The notes beneath the pieces were generated by a model. That model ran no database searches. It was given only the letters and a program-made list of their open reading frames with translations, and was not told the DNA's origin. The position numbers were made by a program, and so were the translations under genes. Positions 55,926-59,388 of a stretch of DNA of 59,388 bases are shown piece by piece (positions within the stretch are counted from its first letter, which is position 1; each line of letters opens with the position of its first letter). Location of the stretch: the NCBI RefSeq assembly GCF_002834225.1, contig NZ_NNSR01000023.1:1-59388 (forward strand). The letters run 5' to 3'. The stretch comes from Ruminococcus bromii (GTDB lineage Bacteria; Bacillota; Clostridia; Oscillospirales; Acutalibacteraceae).

Positions 55926-56279
55926 TTGCAATATTTAAATGCATTCTGGGTTGGCGGACTCATCTGCGCGGTCGGTCAGCTTCTCATTGATAAAACAAAA
56001 CTCACTCCCGCAAGAATACTCACAGGCTTTGTTGTGGCCGGTGTGATTTTGGGAGCAGTCGGACTTTACAAACCGCTTGTCGATTTTGCCGGAGCAGGCG
56101 CAAGCGTGCCAATCAGCGGTTTCGGCTTTCTTATGAGCGAGGGTGTACGAAAGGCGCTCTCTCAGGACGGCGCACTTGGAATCCTTACGGGAGGTATTAC
56201 AAGTGCCGCCGCAGGAATCTCCGCCGCAATAGTTTTCGGACTTATCGCCGCCCTTTGTACAAAATCGGGAGATAAGTAA
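55926..56279 (+). CDS. spoVAE: Stage V sporulation protein AE
   Basis: A 117-residue membrane protein that closely resembles SpoVAE, part of the inner-membrane SpoVA channel that moves dipicolinic acid into and out of the spore. The motif FWVGGLICAVGQLLIDKTKLTPARIL at the start is typical. Four hydrophobic helices are visible. The start is TTG 55926 with AAGGAAGTG about six bases upstream, since no ATG fits the conserved N-terminus. Unlike in Bacillus, no spoVAC, spoVAD or spoVAF is adjacent. A sigma-G promoter was not clearly found. Confidence 0.9.
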   Translation: MQYLNAFWVGGLICAVGQLLIDKTKLTPARILTGFVVAGVILGAVGLYKPLVDFAGAGASVPISGFGFLMSEGVRKALSQDGALGILTGGITSAAAGISAAIVFGLIAALCTKSGDK

Positions 56280-56336
56280 AGTTAAAAATTAAGCCTTATA
56301 AATGCAGCCGCATACCGTTTGCTTTACAACACAAAA

Positions 56337-56368
56337 ACCGCCGTACAGATTATTCGCTGTACGGCGGT
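56337..56368. terminator. Bidirectional terminator
   Basis: Arms ACCGCCGTACAG and CTGTACGGCGGT; the minus-strand tail is TTTTTGTG. It lies between the convergent spoVAE and yfhO-like genes. Confidence 0.82.
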
Positions 56369-56392
56369 AATGTTTAAAGATATTTAATTCTA

Positions 56393-59131
56393 TTATTCAG
56401 CGTTAATCTGAACTTCTTCGGGATTTTCAGAAATATCGCCTTTCTTTTTTCCGCGTTTTTTGATGATATATGTCCATACGCAGAGGAATGCAAAGGTTGC
56501 GGCACATATGATTGTCACGGTCAAGCCTATTGCAAATCCCTTTGGATAATACTCAAGCTTGATTGTATGCTCGCCCTTGTCAAGATTGAATGCAACGAGT
56601 GCGTTGCCGACAGGAGTAATTGTTACTTCCTTGCCGTCAACATATGCCTTCCAGCCCTCTTCATACGGAACAGAGGTGTAGAACAATCCGTTTTCCTGTG
56701 CGTTGATTGTTCCCTCCATAGAACTGCCGGTAAGCTTTGTTGTTGTCATTACGCTATTTGAAAGCTTCTTGTAGCCTTCTTCAAAGACATCCTGATTCAG
56801 AACATCAACAAATACCATTGCAGAACCCGACTGTCCCTGCTGGAGATTTGAATAAACGGAAATCTTGTCGCCCTTTTTGCATTGACCGATGCAGGCAATG
56901 TAGCTTCTGCCCATACCGTAGGTCTTGCTCTGGGCAACATCGTTAATCATAACGGTAACATCGTCACCGCCCGAAATATCCGCATACATAAGATACAAGC
57001 CGTCCTTAGGTGCTTCGTAATTCCACTTTACATGCGGAGTAACCGTTGTATCGTTACAGTTGAATGAATATCTTCCGTAATCCGTTTTGTTTACGGGGAA
57101 CTGGGTGTAGTCTGTGTGTCCCTGAGAAACAACATCAAGCGGAGTGTAAACATCATCCTTAATGCCGGTTGCAAGCTTAAAAAATTCGTTCTGTGTGTCA
57201 AACGGATTGAACTGATCCTCGTTCTGATTAACCTGCCAGCCTGCAAGCTCGGAATTTGTCATAAAGCCCATCGGCAGATAGTGGTTGTTCTGCAAAAGCT
57301 TTACATTGCCGACGCCGTAAGCCTCTGTAAGGTCGTAGGTATTCATATAGATACCGTCACGGGCAATGAGATATTTAAGATTCATAAAGAGGTTTGTCAC
57401 AGGTGAACCCTCGGCATAGGTATAGCGGTTACCGCTCTTCCAACCCATCATACCAAAGTTTTCAAACAGCACGGTCATATCAACATTAGCCATTGAGTTG
57501 AACATTGAAAGTCCGTTGTAGTGGTTGAGTGCGGCATCGTTAAGAGTCTGAGTTGATGTCATCTCCGCTCTCCACATTTCGGTTGTATTGTTTTCAAGGC
57601 TGTCCATATAGTCAATTACCTGTGCCGTACTTTCCTCGCCTCTCGGATAATCGTAAGTACCCGTTACAGTTGTTGTCTTAACACCGATATAACCTGCGGC
57701 GGCACTCTCGCCCACAATTATGACGCCGAATACAATCAAAAGAACCTGTTTCGGAACAATTCTCTTTGTATAGAGGAAAAGCAGAACGCAGATTACAGCC
57801 GCAATAACTGCCGTGCCGACAAGCGCATAAGCCTCCTGTGTGCCGATGCCAAAGATGATTACAAGCGCAACAAAGAGTGCGGCAAGGATAACATCCCAGC
57901 AAGAGCTTGATTCAAGAAGCATAAATGCTCTGAATGCCATAACAACAAGCACAAAGCTGATGAGATAGCTGAAACGGTACGGAATCATATTTGTAAAGTG
58001 GAAGCCGTGCCAGATATAGTCAAGCTGTCTGATGATACAGCTGATAATCATAAAACCGATAAGACAGCCGTCAACGATTTTCTCTTTGAGCGAAATTTTC
58101 TTGCTTGTGAAGAAAAGAATTCCGAGTACAAGAGAAAGTGTACCACAGGCAATGTTGGGCAATGCGTCAGCCTCTTTGATTGCAGGAGCGGCAAATGTTA
58201 TGAAATTGGAAAGAATCTTTCTGATTGCCTCAAGCACACCCATAAGGTCGTTTGTTGAACCTATGTTGATTGCAAAGGTTGTCGGAAAAGTTGCACCCGA
58301 TGCGTTTGTGTTTTGCAGACCGAAGAATGCCGGCAACAGGAAAAACGCAGTAAGTCCGAGTGCAATCAACGAGTAAATACCTGTGTGAAGAAGATTTGTT
58401 GCAAACTTTTTGATGCCGTCCCATTTTACAATGTTGTATGCAATGAATGACAGCAGTACAAAAATGCAGGCAAACAAACCGATATAATAGTTAGTCAAAA
58501 GTGAAAGTGCAAGCGAAACTATGTAAAGTCTGAACTTGCCCTCTGTGAAGAGCTTTACTGTGCCCAGAGCAACAAGCGGTGTGATACAAACCGTATCAAG
58601 CCAGATTGTGTTCCAATAATAGCCCATAAAGAATGCGCAAAAGCCGAAACTGCATCCGAAAATCACAAGAGAAAAATCATTCTTCTTAAAAAGACTGCGT
58701 AAGAAGATTGCCATAAACATACTTGCACATGCAACCTTGATTACAACAGAGAACATCAAAAATTCTCTCAGCCATTCACTCGGCAAAAATACCGTCAAAA
58801 AGTTGAGCGGGCTCATAAGGTAGTAGGACATAAGCGCAAAGTAGTTTACACCTCCGCCCTGCGTCCATGACCAGAACAGCGATTCGCCGTGCTTGAGCTT
58901 TTCCTGCATATCCGCAAGAAACGGATAATACTGATGCCACAGGTCGGTTACAAGAATCTGATTGTCACCGAACGGCGAAACCTTCATAACTCCGAAAGCG
59001 GCTGTCATCAGCACAAACGGTATGACAAAAGCCAGAATAATAAATAGATTGTTTGAGAAAAAGCCCTTGAAGCCACTTTTGTTTTCAATCGTGACAGGCA
59101 CCGACTTTTTCTTTTTCTTTACAGCGGGCAT
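56393..59131 (-). CDS. YfhO-family integral membrane protein
   Basis: A 912-residue membrane protein with about 13 transmembrane helices in the first 500 residues, an extracellular domain (about 510-870) and a last helix (about 875-898) with a basic end. FDTVCITPLVALGTVKLF-like and YPFLADMQEKLKHGESLFWSW-like stretches are typical of the YfhO (PF09586) family. B. subtilis YfhO glycosylates lipoteichoic acid, and the build is that of a GT-C glycosyltransferase; the exact sugar is not predictable. GGAGGT lies before ATG 59131; the longer frame adds 18 residues without a ribosome-binding site. Confidence 0.88.
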   Translation of the reverse strand: MPAVKKKKKSVPVTIENKSGFKGFFSNNLFIILAFVIPFVLMTAAFGVMKVSPFGDNQILVTDLWHQYYPFLADMQEKLKHGESLFWSWTQGGGVNYFALMSYYLMSPLNFLTVFLPSEWLREFLMFSVVIKVACASMFMAIFLRSLFKKNDFSLVIFGCSFGFCAFFMGYYWNTIWLDTVCITPLVALGTVKLFTEGKFRLYIVSLALSLLTNYYIGLFACIFVLLSFIAYNIVKWDGIKKFATNLLHTGIYSLIALGLTAFFLLPAFFGLQNTNASGATFPTTFAINIGSTNDLMGVLEAIRKILSNFITFAAPAIKEADALPNIACGTLSLVLGILFFTSKKISLKEKIVDGCLIGFMIISCIIRQLDYIWHGFHFTNMIPYRFSYLISFVLVVMAFRAFMLLESSSCWDVILAALFVALVIIFGIGTQEAYALVGTAVIAAVICVLLFLYTKRIVPKQVLLIVFGVIIVGESAAAGYIGVKTTTVTGTYDYPRGEESTAQVIDYMDSLENNTTEMWRAEMTSTQTLNDAALNHYNGLSMFNSMANVDMTVLFENFGMMGWKSGNRYTYAEGSPVTNLFMNLKYLIARDGIYMNTYDLTEAYGVGNVKLLQNNHYLPMGFMTNSELAGWQVNQNEDQFNPFDTQNEFFKLATGIKDDVYTPLDVVSQGHTDYTQFPVNKTDYGRYSFNCNDTTVTPHVKWNYEAPKDGLYLMYADISGGDDVTVMINDVAQSKTYGMGRSYIACIGQCKKGDKISVYSNLQQGQSGSAMVFVDVLNQDVFEEGYKKLSNSVMTTTKLTGSSMEGTINAQENGLFYTSVPYEEGWKAYVDGKEVTITPVGNALVAFNLDKGEHTIKLEYYPKGFAIGLTVTIICAATFAFLCVWTYIIKKRGKKKGDISENPEEVQINAE

Positions 59132-59264
59132 AATTTGACCTCCGAAATATTTTGTAATTGTTTTCCGATATGCACAAAAATGCAATCGGGTACAAGTAAT
59201 CCATTTTATTTTAACGCTTTTCGTGTGTGATGTAAATAAAAAAACATAAAAATCTTAAAAAAAA

Positions 59265-59293
59265 TAGACTTTTTGCGTTAGCTTTGTTATAAT
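59265..59293 (+). promoter_or_regulatory. Sigma-A-like promoter near right edge
   Basis: TAGACT (59265-59270), 17-base spacer, TATAAT (59288-59293). The region following it is strongly structured. Confidence 0.6.
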
Positions 59294-59299
59294 CTAAGT

Positions 59300-59388
59300 G
59301 CGGATAATCTCCGCCTCTTTGAGGTCGGAGATTATCTTTGGAATTTAGCGTGAGTTTCACTCCCTCTAAATTCCACGGAGCTTTCGCT
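59300..59388 (+). ncRNA. Candidate structured RNA, cut by window end
   Basis: Downstream of the promoter, arms GATAATCTCCG (59303-59313) and CGGAGATTATC (59326-59336) with an inner CCTC/GAGG pair form one hairpin. Arms GGAATTTAG and CTAAATTCC (59340-59374) form a second. No start codon or ribosome-binding site is seen. It could be a riboswitch-like leader or a small RNA; no known family recognised. Confidence 0.35.

Overview
The window looks like a chromosomal segment of a low-GC, anaerobic, spore-related Firmicute of the Ruminococcaceae/Oscillospiraceae. The best pointer is a 1,356-residue secreted alpha-amylase carrying both a cohesin and a dockerin (30762-34832, minus). As far as I know, this architecture belongs to the starch-degrading 'amylosome' of Ruminococcus bromii (Amy4/Sca1-type scaffoldin). 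A lone spoVAE gene, an HrcA/CIRCE heat-shock operon, Firmicute-type LexA and canonical sigma-A promoters agree with this. The species assignment is inference; the 16S gene (190-1719) would settle it.

Layout. 1-2214: the start of an rRNA operon on the minus strand (promoter, leader, 16S, tRNA-Ala; 23S lies beyond the left edge), with a 23-bp leader/spacer stem around 16S. 2215-12136: mostly short units, including a zinc-ribbon membrane protein, leuCD, a divergent Crp/Fnr regulator with its probable operator, a Big2/YARHG lipoprotein, an esterase, two AraC regulators, a G5/3D cell-wall protein preceded by 11-bp iterons, and a small lipoprotein. 12301-20150: a YjdF-like membrane protein, a split 2-hydroxyacyl-CoA-dehydratase activase pair, a charged hypothetical, a CpXC protein and a DUF1275 protein. 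20355-29221: a complete arginine cluster on the minus strand (argG-argH-argC-argJ-argB-GNAT-argD-argF) with an ARG-box candidate upstream of argG. 29675-30601: an orphan HicB-like protein and a flavin-reductase-like protein.

30762-40494: the amylase/scaffoldin, then a histidine kinase/response regulator pair and an ABC transporter (FtsX-type permease plus ATPase). 40747-46740: prmA-dnaJ-dnaK-grpE-hrcA with a perfect CIRCE; a strong terminator and a 33-bp repeat separate prmA from dnaJ. 46892-50648: a small membrane protein, a possible lexA-Nudix-hypothetical SOS unit, upp, and an orphan LytTR regulator. 50829-55660: a GldA/F/G-like ABC system with a DUF4340 protein, translationally coupled. 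55926-59131: spoVAE and a YfhO-family membrane protein. The last 100 bases carry a promoter and two strong hairpins that may begin an RNA gene cut by the window edge.

Gene starts were adjusted from the longest open frame to the codon with a good ribosome-binding site where the sequence supports it. No CRISPR array, insertion sequence, prophage or replication origin was seen.
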